The translations under genes were made by a program, and so were the position numbers. Shown here one piece after another: positions 8,045 through 16,629 of a DNA stretch of 64,000 bases. The notes beneath the pieces are model-generated. The model was not told where the DNA came from and did no database searches. It was given only the letters and a program-made list of their open reading frames with translations. The stretch comes from Allopusillimonas lactea. Lineage in GTDB: Bacteria > Pseudomonadota > Gammaproteobacteria > Burkholderiales > Burkholderiaceae_B. Position 1 is the stretch's first letter. Each line of letters opens with the position of its first letter. The DNA lies in NCBI RefSeq assembly GCF_021653995.1, contig NZ_JAJJOZ010000004.1, forward strand, positions 186,001 to 250,000. Direction: 5' to 3'.

Positions 8045-9364
8045 TTATCGCTCCAGCCCCGCTTTGCGCCGCTCCATGGCAATCACGGACAATACGCCGA
8101 TTTTGCGCATGGGTTCGGGAGGAATCCAATTGGGGCCTTCCAGTTTCATCAAATCGGATAGCGTATCGGAATCTTCGCGGCATGCCAGTTCGGCCAGCAG
8201 TTTGCCCTGGATGCTGCCACGCAACACGCCTGCCCCATTGCAGCCGGCCGACGCATACAGACCGGGCCGAACCTCGCCGAAGTACATGCCGCCGTTCAGT
8301 GTAAGGGCGGTGCAGCCACCCCACACGTGCTCGAAAACATGCGATCTCATGTGCGGGTAACGATTACGGTATAGCTGGGAGAGCATAGCGCCGACCTGAT
8401 CGGGCGGCAGTTCCCGTTCGTATGAATAGGCGCTGCGCACCATGAAGCGGCCATCGCGGGTTTTGCGCAGCGTGGATCCCAGGCGATGGGCCGGGATGAT
8501 GCCCCAGGCGGGCACTTTACCCAGCTTGCTTTGTTCTGTGTGGTCAAGCGGCACGGTCAAGCCGGCATACGTGTAAATGGTGATAAGGCGATCTTTGAGT
8601 ATGCCGAGGCGGCGCGCAAACCCATTGTTTGCGACGATCAGCCGGTCGCATTCGAATGCACCGGCCCGAGTGTGAACAATATGCCGGCCATGTCCATGAT
8701 CGATGCGGCTCGCTGGCAGGCACTCCACCAACTGGACGTTTTCGGGCAGCGAATCCGCCAGGCCGCGTATCAATGCTGCCGGCTGGACGAAGGTATTGTA
8801 GGGCGTCTGATAGCCATACTGGTAATAATCCGTGCCGATCCGTTGTTGCAAGGCGGAAACGTCGAATTCTTCACACGGAACGCCCCAGCGTTTATAGCTG
8901 CGCGCCGTCGCTTGCAGGCTCTGCACGCCTGCGGCGGTGGCTGCAGCGCTGAATCGCGGAGACGTCTCATCCCACTCACAATCGATGTTGTGCTCGGCGA
9001 CCAGTTCGCGCAACCATGTATTGCCGGCCTTGTAGATGCGCATCTGGCGCTGTGCCGCGTCTTCCACCGTGCCATGACGATTGGCGCGCGGCCTGTTAGG
9101 CAGCCTGCTCAGAAAACCGGAGTTTCTACCCGCAGCGCCTTCTCCCACAGTGCTTGCATCGATTACAAGCACCTGCTGCGCGGGCTCAAGCTCCGCGAAA
9201 CGGCGTGCCGCCGCCAGGCCGGTGTACCCGGCGCCAATGACGACAGTCTTGAACCGTCGCGAAGGCGGAAGCCGCGTGTATGCGGCCCTGGGCGACAAAA
9301 GCGCGTTCCACCCCGAGGCGGTCAAATAGTCTGGATAAAGATTCTTCTTCGTGAGCATGGCCAT
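8045..9364 (-). CDS. FAD-dependent oxidoreductase (DAO family, PuuB/OrdL-like)
   Basis: 439 residues. An N-terminal Rossmann FAD-binding motif VVIGAGYTGLAAARRF (residues 41-56) is followed by the DAO-family GxxG..RNSGF segment (GEGAAGRNSGFLSRLP). The C-terminal part has HVWGGCTALTLNGGMYFG and GCNGAGVLRGSIQGKLLAE, typical of amino-acid/amine oxidases such as gamma-glutamylputrescine oxidase. It probably oxidises an amine or N-substituted amino acid; the substrate is not determined. It lies downstream of a polyamine-type ABC transporter, consistent with catabolism of the imported compound, but a terminator-like hairpin (9417-9451) separates it from the binding-protein gene. Start at ATG 9364 or the in-frame ATG at 9358; neither has a strong ribosome binding site. 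Confidence 0.85.
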   Translation of the reverse strand: MAMLTKKNLYPDYLTASGWNALLSPRAAYTRLPPSRRFKTVVIGAGYTGLAAARRFAELEPAQQVLVIDASTVGEGAAGRNSGFLSRLPNRPRANRHGTVEDAAQRQMRIYKAGNTWLRELVAEHNIDCEWDETSPRFSAAATAAGVQSLQATARSYKRWGVPCEEFDVSALQQRIGTDYYQYGYQTPYNTFVQPAALIRGLADSLPENVQLVECLPASRIDHGHGRHIVHTRAGAFECDRLIVANNGFARRLGILKDRLITIYTYAGLTVPLDHTEQSKLGKVPAWGIIPAHRLGSTLRKTRDGRFMVRSAYSYERELPPDQVGAMLSQLYRNRYPHMRSHVFEHVWGGCTALTLNGGMYFGEVRPGLYASAGCNGAGVLRGSIQGKLLAELACREDSDTLSDLMKLEGPNWIPPEPMRKIGVLSVIAMERRKAGLER

Positions 9365-9416
9365 GACGCACGCGGACGTGCGGGATCAAACATGAAGGAC
9401 GCGACGCCCTTCGGTT

Positions 9417-9451
9417 AAAAATGCCGCCCCGCGAGGGAGCGGAAGCGGCAT
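9417..9451 (-). terminator. intrinsic terminator between binding-protein gene and FAD oxidoreductase gene
   Basis: On the minus strand ATGCCGC (9451-9445) pairs with GCGGCAT (9427-9421), with an inner CCGC/GCGG stem, followed by TTTTT (9421-9417). It lies 26 bases after the binding-protein stop, so most transcription of the transporter should end before the oxidoreductase gene. Confidence 0.7.
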
Positions 9452-9476
9452 GGACCGAACAGATCGGGCATCGAGC

Positions 9477-10550
9477 CTACTGCTCGATGGTGCGGTTCCA
9501 TCGGGCATTCCAAGTCTGACGGCTCTGGTTGATCGCCTCCCAATCGACCACTTTCACCGTCTTGAGATAATCCTGCACGCGCTGAACCTCAGCAGCGGTT
9601 TTCTCGGAGGGTTTCACGGTAGCGTTGGAGGGGATCTCGCCGCCCTGCTCCAGCGCATTCGTTTGCGCCTCAGCGGACAACAGGTACAGAGCTAGCTTCT
9701 GCGCCAACTCGGGCTCGCTGTTCTTGGCCAACACACACTCGGTCACCATCAGCAAGGCGGCGCCCTCCTTGGGGTGTGCATACTCGACACCGATATTGCG
9801 GCGCTTCAGGCGGCTGACGCCAGTGATATTCATGGGGAAAACCGCCGCTTCATTGGTTTGCACCATTTCCGCGAGCTTGGCGGAGGACGTGATGTATTCC
9901 AGAACGTTCTTGCCGATCGTACCCTTCCATGCCTTAAACCCTGGCTCTACATTTGATTCGCTGCCGCCCTGGATGCGATTGAACATCAGGAAGCCATGCA
10001 GGCCGAAAGTGCTGCTGGCTGCGGATTGAAAGACCACGTGGCCCTTGTACTTCGGGTCGGCAAGATCCATCCAGGACGCCGGTGGCGCCCAACCTTTTTC
10101 CTGGAACATCTTGGTGTTGTAGGCAATGCCCGTCATGCCCATGGTGATGCCTGCCGCCTTGTCACCGGCGATCCGGGCATTCGGGTGCAGCTCCTTGAAC
10201 ACCGGCGAATCGTTCAGTTTGTCACACAGCCCCATAGAGGCCGCGCGCATCATCACGCCGTCATCCAGAAACATCACATGCATCTGGGGGTTGTCTTTAT
10301 ACGCCTGCGCCTTCGCGAGAATATCGGCGGACGTACCCGGCACCACGACGATCTTCACGTTGTTGGCGCGTTCGAACACCGGAAACACATGCTGCGTGAA
10401 CGTACGCTCCATGTCGCCGCCATTCATGCCGACGTATAGCGTTTTCTGTTCCGCATGGGCCTGGCTCGCCATCCCCATGCCAGCCGCGAGGCCCGCAAGC
10501 CACAGCGCGCTAGTAAGCACGCGATTGAAGTTGTTATTCAGAATGCGCAC
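9477..10550 (-). CDS. polyamine-type ABC transporter substrate-binding protein (PotD/PotF-like)
   Basis: 357 residues from the GTG at 10550, chosen because an AAGGGGG sits about 7 nt upstream and the longer frame would put 26 non-signal-like residues in front. The N-terminus is a Sec signal peptide (hydrophobic LTSALWLAGLAAGMGMA, cleavage probably after ASQAHA). The mature protein has the type-2 extracellular solute-binding fold of spermidine/putrescine-type binding proteins (VFERANNVKIVVVPG; MTGIAYNTKMFQEKG; WMDLADPKYKGHVVF). It would deliver a polyamine or related cation to the permeases encoded upstream. The gene is intact, but its partner permease and ATPase genes are truncated. Confidence 0.85.
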   Translation of the reverse strand: MRILNNNFNRVLTSALWLAGLAAGMGMASQAHAEQKTLYVGMNGGDMERTFTQHVFPVFERANNVKIVVVPGTSADILAKAQAYKDNPQMHVMFLDDGVMMRAASMGLCDKLNDSPVFKELHPNARIAGDKAAGITMGMTGIAYNTKMFQEKGWAPPASWMDLADPKYKGHVVFQSAASSTFGLHGFLMFNRIQGGSESNVEPGFKAWKGTIGKNVLEYITSSAKLAEMVQTNEAAVFPMNITGVSRLKRRNIGVEYAHPKEGAALLMVTECVLAKNSEPELAQKLALYLLSAEAQTNALEQGGEIPSNATVKPSEKTAAEVQRVQDYLKTVKVVDWEAINQSRQTWNARWNRTIEQ

Positions 10551-10624
10551 GTTAAATCCCCCTTGTTGGGCATAAGATAGTTGGCATCGCGGCCGTGAAA
10601 CCGCACACCATGAAAGAAAAACCG

Positions 10625-11419
10625 TCAATGCTGGCCGACCAGCACTTTGTCCAGGCCGTATAGCTTGTCGAGCAGGTACATCACGACGGCGGTCAGTGCA
10701 ATCACCAGGGCCGACACCGCGGCCATCATTGGATCGACAGACTCCGTCGCGTACATATACATGCGCACAGGCAGCGTTACGGTGGATGGCGCAGTGATGA
10801 AAATAGACATGGTGAGTTCATCGAAGCTATTGATGAACGCAAGCAGCCACCCTCCAGCAATCCCGGGAAGTATCAGCGGCATGGTGATCCTGAGAAACAC
10901 GGCGGCTCGGCTCGCTCCCAGCGACAGCGCCGCGTGTTCAACGCTTTTATCCAGGCCGACCAGCGCGCCCAGCACCAGACGCAACACATAAGGGGTAATC
11001 ACGACCACATGCCCAAGGATCAACCAGTTGAAGTTTCCCGACATGCCGAGCAAGGCAAAAAAACGCAACAGCGCCACTCCAAGCACCAGATGCGGGATCA
11101 TCAGCGGCGACAGAAACAAGGCATTCAACGCATCCCGCCCCGGGAATTGGTAACGCACGATGGCAATGGCCGCAGGAACCGCAAGTGCGGCGGCAATACT
11201 CGCCGATGCGAAAGCCAGCCAGATACTGTTGCTGAATGCCGTCAGAAAATCGGGATGCGCAAAGACTGCACGGAACCAGCGCAGCGAGAAGTTTTGCGTG
11301 GGGATGCTCAATGTAGTGTCGGGCGTGAACGCGACGACACAGACAATAAGCAGTGGCGCGAGGATGAATGCAATCACCAGGAAGTTGAAACCCAGCGCGA
11401 TGGGACCATTCTTGAGCAT
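10625..11419 (-). CDS. ABC transporter permease, PotC-like
   Basis: 264 residues, full length for the PotC/PotI family, with about six membrane helices. The inner-membrane EAA loop that contacts the ATPase is seen as HAALSLGASRAAVFLRITMP (about residues 180-199). ELTMSIFITAPSTVTLPVRM is the characteristic PotC-like segment after it. It would form the transmembrane pore with the PotB-like subunit. It starts 5 bases after the stop of the truncated PotB-like gene, so the two were one operon. Confidence 0.88.
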   Translation of the reverse strand: MLKNGPIALGFNFLVIAFILAPLLIVCVVAFTPDTTLSIPTQNFSLRWFRAVFAHPDFLTAFSNSIWLAFASASIAAALAVPAAIAIVRYQFPGRDALNALFLSPLMIPHLVLGVALLRFFALLGMSGNFNWLILGHVVVITPYVLRLVLGALVGLDKSVEHAALSLGASRAAVFLRITMPLILPGIAGGWLLAFINSFDELTMSIFITAPSTVTLPVRMYMYATESVDPMMAAVSALVIALTAVVMYLLDKLYGLDKVLVGQH

Positions 11420-11424
11420 ATTGA

Positions 11425-12010
11425 TTACCCCAGGCTTCGTTTGTACGACCGCTCAACAACACGGTTGTAGGTCAGCATGATTGCAACGTTCGCCAGTAAA
11501 AGCGCGATGGCGATTGTTGCGCCCAGAGGCCAGTTCAGTTCAGTGAGAAACTCGTCATAAACCAGCGTTGCAACCATCTTGAGGCGCCGGCCGCCCAGCA
11601 GCGCCGGTGCGGCGAAGGCACTGGCACTCAGGCCAAACACAATCAGGCTGCCGGACAGGATTCCGGGCATCGCCTGCGGCAGCACAACTCTCAGCAGGGC
11701 CTGCAGTCGCGTGGCATTGAGGGAATAGGCCGCGTATTCGACCATCGGGTCCAGTTTCTGCAGTGACGTCCAAACCGGGATGATCATGAAGGGCAGCATC
11801 ACGTGCACCAGGCCGATGATGATCGCAGTAGGCGTGTAGAGCAGCGGGCCGAGGCCGAGCTTTGCCGCAGCAGCCCCAATCAGCCCGCCCGGGCTGAGCA
11901 GCATGCTCCAGCCGAACGCCCGCACCACCAGCGACACCAGCAGCGGCGACAGCACGATCAGCAAAATAATGGAGCGCCACCGCTTGCTCATACGGCTGAG
12001 TATGTAGGCC
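11425..12010 (-). pseudogene. ABC transporter permease, PotB-like, N-terminally truncated by deletion
   Basis: The surviving frame has an ATG at 11991 (188 residues) but reads open upstream to about 12010 as AAYILSRMSKRWRSI, which aligns with the middle of PotB-type permeases. About 90-100 N-terminal residues, including the first membrane helices, are missing. The remaining part has the expected LLIVLSPLLVSLVVRAFGW helix, the EAA loop (AAYSLNATRLQALLRVVLP) and four or so helices. The break point coincides with the premature end of the upstream ATPase gene, which marks a single deletion spanning both genes. A functional transporter is unlikely unless another copy supplies the parts. Confidence 0.85.
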
Positions 12011-12641
12011 GCCCCCCTTCCATGACGACGACGCGATCACTGATGGAAAGTGCCTCCGATTGATCGTGCGTGACCATGATTGTGGTGGTACCCGTCTGGC
12101 GCTGAATACTGCGCAGCTCGAACTGCATGTCTTCCCGCAACTTCGCATCCAGATTCGTCAGCGGCTCGTCCAGCAACAGGACGGGCGGGCGTATGACCAG
12201 CGCGCGGGCCAGCGCGACACGCTGGCGTTGCCCACCCGAAAGCTCGCGGGGAAAACGCTTGCCATGCTGATCCAGCTTGACCAGCGCCAGCGCCTCCCGC
12301 GTGCGCTCGACAATATCGCCCGCCTTCATGCGGCGCATTTTCAAGCCGAATGCGACGTTGTCTTCGACCGTCATATGGGGGAACAACGCATAGCTCTGAA
12401 AAACAATACCCAAGCCGCGCGTATTGGGCTTTGCATGCGTAATATCACGGCCATCCAGCACAATGCTGCCGCGCGTAACGTCGACAAAACCAGCAATCAT
12501 CTGCAGCGTGGTGGTCTTGCCACACCCCGACGGCCCGAGCAGTGAAATGAATTCGCCCTTTTCCACCGCCAGATTCATGTTGGCGACGACGCATAGATCC
12601 CCATAGAACTTGGATACCTGACTTAACTGAAGAAATGACAT
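11988..12641 (-). pseudogene. polyamine-type ABC transporter ATP-binding protein, PotA-like, C-terminally truncated
   Basis: 217 residues from the ATG at 12641 (MSFLQLSQVSKFYGD), chosen as the family start over the longer frame. The nucleotide-binding domain is intact: Walker A GPSGCGKTTT, Q-loop VFQSYALFPHMT, signature LSGGQRQRVALARAL, Walker B LLLDEPLTNLD and switch histidine in VTHDQSEAL. It ends abruptly after VVVMEGGR with seven unrelated residues (PTYSAV plus stop), whereas PotA proteins are about 340-380 residues with a C-terminal TOBE domain. The out-of-frame join to PotB coding sequence directly after MEGGR shows that the 3' third of the gene was deleted. Confidence 0.87.
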
Positions 12642-12656
12642 CGGCACTTGCCTTGA

Positions 12657-13361
12657 TGGGTTGAGGTTGCCGCCGCACCCAGCCAAACCGGGCTGGCGCA
12701 AGCCACGGCGCACCGAATCCTGCGCGGCCTTATTGCAGAACGCGTGGTGGAACAACCCGAGAACGGCAAGGTTTATCGGCTAGCACTGGATTTCTTCACG
12801 CTGGCCGCATCCGCCGATAGTGCGCATCCATCCATACGCACGCTGTGCCGGCCAGCCCTGCTGCGGCTGTCCGGCATGCTCAACGACACGATATTTTTAT
12901 TGGTGCGCACCGGCTTCGATGCAGTGTGCCTGGATCGCGCCGAGGGCCCCTTCCCGATCCGGACACACACAGGCGACGTGGGCGGACGAATCCCATTGGG
13001 TGTCGGCCAGGGGGGTATGGCGATTCTTGCGGTGCTGCCCGAGCCCGAACGCGAAGAGATCATTCGGTTCAATGTGCCGCGCCTGCGGGATCTCGAATAT
13101 TTCGACGAGATTTATGTACGGACGACGATCGCCCAGACGCGGGAATTGGGGTTTGCGACAGGGGTCACACCGCTCGCAGGCATGGCGGGTGTAGGTGTGG
13201 CCATCATGGATAGAACCGGCTACCCCGTGGCGGCGTTGAGCATAGGCACATTGGCCGAGCGTGTAAACGAAGCACGCATGCCGGCCATTGTCGATGTTTT
13301 ACGGCGCGAGGCCGACCGGATCGGACAACAGATCCATCCGTTCGACACAACGATTTGGTAG
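12657..13361 (+). pseudogene. IclR-family regulator lacking the start of its DNA-binding domain
   Basis: The frame is open from 12657, just after an in-frame TGA (12654). It begins inside the winged helix: EVAAAPSQTGLAQATAHRIL resembles the recognition-helix part of IclR proteins, followed by RGLIAERVVEQPENGKVYRL. The complete effector-binding domain follows (GVGQGGMAILA; GVTPLAGMAGVGVAIMD; QQIHPFDTTIW). About 25-40 residues that form the first helix of the domain are absent, and no in-frame ATG precedes the HTH; the first plausible starts are GTGs at 12744/12747, which would leave no DNA-binding domain. It is divergent from the truncated PotA-like gene and was presumably its regulator. Confidence 0.75.
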
Positions 13362-13405
13362 CCCTCTGCGCGGATCTTAAAACCCGCGCGGCCATGCCGC
13401 CTGGC

Positions 13406-14281
13406 TCAAGCCTTGGCGATGACGTCGGCAGGCTGCCGGCCGAGCAGGGCCAATAGGTGGGCGAGCTCGTTGCGCATCTCGCGTCGATCGACAACCATGT
13501 CGATGGCGCCTTTCTGAAGCAGGAACTCGGCGCGCTGGAAACCGTCGGGTAGTTTTTCGCGTACGGTCTGTTCGATGACCCGCGGGCCGGCGAAGCCGAT
13601 CAAGGCTTTGGGTTCGGCGATGACCACATCGCCCATGAAGGCAAAGCTGGCCGAAACGCCGCCCATGGTGGGATCAGTGAGGATGCTGATAAAGGGCAGG
13701 CCGTCGGCGGCCAGGCGCGTGAGCATGGCGTTGGTCTTGGCCATTTGCATGAGCGAGAACAGGCTTTCCTGCATGCGGGCGCCGCCCGATGCTGCCACAC
13801 AGATGAACGGGGTGCGGTTCTTGATGGCTTCTTGAACGCCACGTGCAAAGCGCTCGCCCACCACCGAGCCCATGGAGCCACCCATGAAGGCAAACTCGAA
13901 GCACGCCAGCACCACAGGCACGGCCTGGATGGTACCGCTGGCCACAACCATTGCTTCGCTTTCGCCGGTTTGCTTGACGGCCTCGGAAACGCGCTCGGGA
14001 TACTTGCGCGAATCCTTGAACTTCAGGGGATCCATGGGGCGGGTGTTCTGCCCGATCTCGACGCGGCCGTCGCGATCCAGCAGCGCATCAATGCGCTCGC
14101 GCGCGCTGATGCGCATGTGATGGTCGCACTTGGGGCACACATTGAGCGTGGCCTTGAGATCTTCTTTGTAAAGCACCGACTCGCAAGACGGGCACTTTAC
14201 CCAAAGACCTTCGGGCACGCGCCGCGCAGTGTCGCCACTGCGGTTGATGCGTGGAGGCAGAATTTTGTCGATCCAACTCAT
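13406..14281 (-). CDS. accD: acetyl-CoA carboxylase carboxyltransferase subunit beta
   Basis: 291 residues. The N-terminal zinc ribbon has Cys30, Cys33, Cys49 and Cys52 (VKCPSC ... VCPKC), followed by the carboxyltransferase domain with GGSMGSVVGERF, AASGGARMQE and TDPTMGGVSASFA. With AccA it transfers the carboxyl group from carboxybiotin-AccB to acetyl-CoA, the committed step of fatty-acid synthesis. It follows trpB-trpA at 181 bases, the usual betaproteobacterial order. The folC gene that usually follows accD is not here: the broken IclR-type regulator converges on accD instead. Confidence 0.97.
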   Translation of the reverse strand: MSWIDKILPPRINRSGDTARRVPEGLWVKCPSCESVLYKEDLKATLNVCPKCDHHMRISARERIDALLDRDGRVEIGQNTRPMDPLKFKDSRKYPERVSEAVKQTGESEAMVVASGTIQAVPVVLACFEFAFMGGSMGSVVGERFARGVQEAIKNRTPFICVAASGGARMQESLFSLMQMAKTNAMLTRLAADGLPFISILTDPTMGGVSASFAFMGDVVIAEPKALIGFAGPRVIEQTVREKLPDGFQRAEFLLQKGAIDMVVDRREMRNELAHLLALLGRQPADVIAKA

Positions 14282-14337
14282 GGTTCGTTCCTGTTAGCAG
14301 CGGCCTGTGCCGCTATTTTTTGCTGTTGTACTGTTGG

Positions 14338-14355
14338 CTTGCGGCATGCCGCAAG
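14338..14355. repeat. perfect 18-bp palindrome upstream of accD
   Basis: CTTGCGGCATGCCGCAAG is its own reverse complement and lies 57-74 bases upstream of the accD ATG, next to a tandem repeat. It could be a protein-binding site or an RNA hairpin in the trpA-accD spacer; no known regulator is assigned. Confidence 0.7.
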
Positions 14356-14370
14356 CGATGCTGCTTTTGT

Positions 14371-14410
14371 GTCGCGTTGTGTCGCGTTGTGTCGCGTTGT
14401 GCCGCGTTGT
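14371..14410. repeat. 10-bp tandem repeat, about four copies
   Basis: GTCGCGTTGT occurs three times exactly (14371-14400) and once with one mismatch (GCCGCGTTGT, 14401-14410). It lies in the trpA-accD spacer, 90-129 bases before the accD start. Copy number could vary by slippage. Confidence 0.9.
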
Positions 14411-14462
14411 GCTGTATCGTGCGCCGCGAGACCGCACGTATGGCGCCCAACCGGCTTGCCGG

Positions 14463-15317
14463 CTATGCCCTTGCGGGCAATGCCCTGCGAACGTCGGCCA
14501 ACCAAGCGGCGGCCGCGCCCACGGCCTTGGCGGCAGCGTCTTCGCCCTGCAAGCCGGACTGCTCGGCTTGGCTGACAGCGGCTTCCATGGTTTCGATCAG
14601 TTTGCTGCCGATCACGACTGCATCGGCGCACCCCGCAAGCCGCCGCGCACTATCGGCGTCGCGTATGCCAAAGCCCACACCGACCGGGATGCGGACGTGC
14701 TCGCGTATACGCGCAAGCTGGCGCGCAACGTCATCGGTATCGATGTTGGCCGCGCCCGTAACGCCTTTGAGCGATACGTAATAAACATAGCCGCGCGCCA
14801 CCTGGGCAATCTGGCGGATGCGTGCCTCGGTGGACGTGGGCGAGAGCAGAAAAATCGGGTCGACCCGCGCCTCGCCCATGGCAGCGGCAAAATCCGCAAC
14901 CTCTTCAGGCGGATAATCCACCACCAGCACGCCGTCGACACCCGCCGCCGCAGCGGCCTGGACAAAAGCGCGCTGCCCCATGTGTTCGATAGGGTTGGCG
15001 TAGCCCATCAGGACCACGGGTGTCTGCACATCCTGCTGGCGAAAGCGCGCAACAATGTCGAGCACCTGCTTCAGGCCCGTGCCGCGCGCGATGGCGCGCT
15101 CGGCAGCGCGCTGGATGACCGGGCCGTCTGCCATCGGATCGGAAAACGGCACGCCCAGCTCGATGACGTCTGCGCCAGCCTTGACCAGTGCATGCATAAG
15201 CGCGGGTGTACTTGCGATGGAAGGGTCGCCCGCCGCAATATAGGGAATGAGCGCCGTGCGCCCCTGCGCGCCCAGCTGTGCAAAGGTGTCCGCCAGGCGT
15301 TGATTCGATGTTGTCAT
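14463..15317 (-). CDS. trpA: tryptophan synthase alpha chain
   Basis: 284 residues forming the TIM barrel that cleaves indole-3-glycerol phosphate to indole and glyceraldehyde-3-phosphate. The expected acid/base pair is Glu53 (VIELGVPFSD) and Asp64 (MADGPVIQ). The phosphate-binding loops are seen in SLKGVTGA and GVGFGIRDADSA. The last 25 residues are an Ala-rich helix, as usual. It starts 15 bases after trpB and would pass indole through the tunnel to that subunit. Confidence 0.97.
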   Translation of the reverse strand: MTTSNQRLADTFAQLGAQGRTALIPYIAAGDPSIASTPALMHALVKAGADVIELGVPFSDPMADGPVIQRAAERAIARGTGLKQVLDIVARFRQQDVQTPVVLMGYANPIEHMGQRAFVQAAAAAGVDGVLVVDYPPEEVADFAAAMGEARVDPIFLLSPTSTEARIRQIAQVARGYVYYVSLKGVTGAANIDTDDVARQLARIREHVRIPVGVGFGIRDADSARRLAGCADAVVIGSKLIETMEAAVSQAEQSGLQGEDAAAKAVGAAAAWLADVRRALPARA

Positions 15318-15332
15318 TGTCTGAGGCCCGCC

Positions 15333-16532
15333 TTAGAGGGTGATGCCGCTGTATTCGGCCACGGTATGCATGTCTTTGTCGCCGCGCCCCGAGAGGTTTA
15401 CGAGGATGATCTTGTCTTTGGGCAGCGTGGGCGCCAGCTTGACGGCGTGGGCGATCGCGTGCGAGGACTCGAGCGCGGGCATGATGCCCTCGCACCGACA
15501 GCACTCGTGAAAGGCGGCCAGCGCTTCGCTGTCGTCGATGCCAACATAAGTAGCGCGACCGCTGTCTTTCAGCCAGGCGTGCTCAGGCCCGACGCCAGGG
15601 TAGTCGAGCCCGGCGGAGATGGAGTGCGTTTCGGTGATCTGGCCGTTTTCATCTTGCAATATATAAGTGCGGTTGCCGTGCAGGACCCCGACACTGCCGG
15701 CATTGAGCGAGGCGGCATGACGCTTGGACTGCAGCCCTTCGCCGGCGGCTTCGACCCCGATCAGTTGCACGTTGTCGTGCTCGATATAGGGATGGAAGAT
15801 GCCCATGGCGTTGGAGCCGCCCCCCACCGAGGCAACGACGTAATCCGGCTGGCGGCCGGCGTCCTGGGGCATCTGCTCGAGGCACTCTTTGCCGATGATG
15901 GACTGGAAATCGCGCACCATTTGCGGGTACGGATGCGGCCCTGCCACCGTACCGATAATGTAGAAAGTGTTTTCGACGTTGGTGACCCAGTCGCGCATGG
16001 CTTCGTTCAGGGCGTCCTTGAGCGTGCGCGAGCCGGATTCGACCGGCACCACCGTGGCGCCCAGCAGCTTCATGCGATACACGTTGGAGGCCTGGCGGCG
16101 GATGTCTTCGCTGCCCATATACACCACGCACTCCATGCCATAACGCGCCGCGACCGTGGCGGTGGCCACACCGTGCTGGCCCGCACCGGTTTCAGCGATG
16201 ATGCGGGGCTTGCCCATACGGCGAGCCAGCAGGATCTGGCCCATGCAGTTGTTGATCTTGTGTGCGCCAGTGTGGTTGAGGTCTTCGCGCTTGAACCAGA
16301 TTTGCGCACCGCCCAGTTTTTCGGACCACCGCCGTGCATGATAGACGGGGCTGGGCCGACCTACGAAATGCTTCAGTTCGTAGGCAAACTCGGCGAGGAA
16401 ATCCGGATCATTGCGATACTTGAAATAGGCATCGCGCAGCTCGTCAAGGACGTGGACCAGGGTTTCCGCAACGAACGAGCCGCCATACTGGCCAAAATGA
16501 CCGGTTGCGTCGGGCAGTGTGTAGGATGTCAA
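15333..16532 (-). CDS. trpB: tryptophan synthase beta chain
   Basis: 399 residues, normal length. The PLP lysine is Lys92 in HTGAHKINN, the phosphate-binding loop is GGGSNAMG, and the catalytic glutamate is expected in AETGAGQHG. It condenses indole with serine to make tryptophan. trpB-trpA-accD form one minus-strand transcription unit; no upstream trpF is directly adjacent, since relA lies upstream with about 97 bases between. Confidence 0.97.
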   Translation of the reverse strand: MTSYTLPDATGHFGQYGGSFVAETLVHVLDELRDAYFKYRNDPDFLAEFAYELKHFVGRPSPVYHARRWSEKLGGAQIWFKREDLNHTGAHKINNCMGQILLARRMGKPRIIAETGAGQHGVATATVAARYGMECVVYMGSEDIRRQASNVYRMKLLGATVVPVESGSRTLKDALNEAMRDWVTNVENTFYIIGTVAGPHPYPQMVRDFQSIIGKECLEQMPQDAGRQPDYVVASVGGGSNAMGIFHPYIEHDNVQLIGVEAAGEGLQSKRHAASLNAGSVGVLHGNRTYILQDENGQITETHSISAGLDYPGVGPEHAWLKDSGRATYVGIDDSEALAAFHECCRCEGIMPALESSHAIAHAVKLAPTLPKDKIILVNLSGRGDKDMHTVAEYSGITL

Positions 16533-16629
16533 GGCGTCACTCTCTCACAAGGAAACCGCGCGGCCCAGATCGGGCCTTCGCAGGATAAACAAACATTTTA
16601 CCAGCCTGCGCCGCGCTGGCGCCGTATCG

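Noticed and set aside
8045..13361. Catabolic/transport locus as a novel system
   Set aside because: All parts belong to known families (DAO oxidase, Pot-type ABC, IclR), and several are broken.
14299..14321. Hairpin plus T-run upstream of accD as a terminator
   Set aside because: The T-run is on the plus strand, where no gene ends; for accD transcription (minus) it lies in the leader in the wrong orientation.
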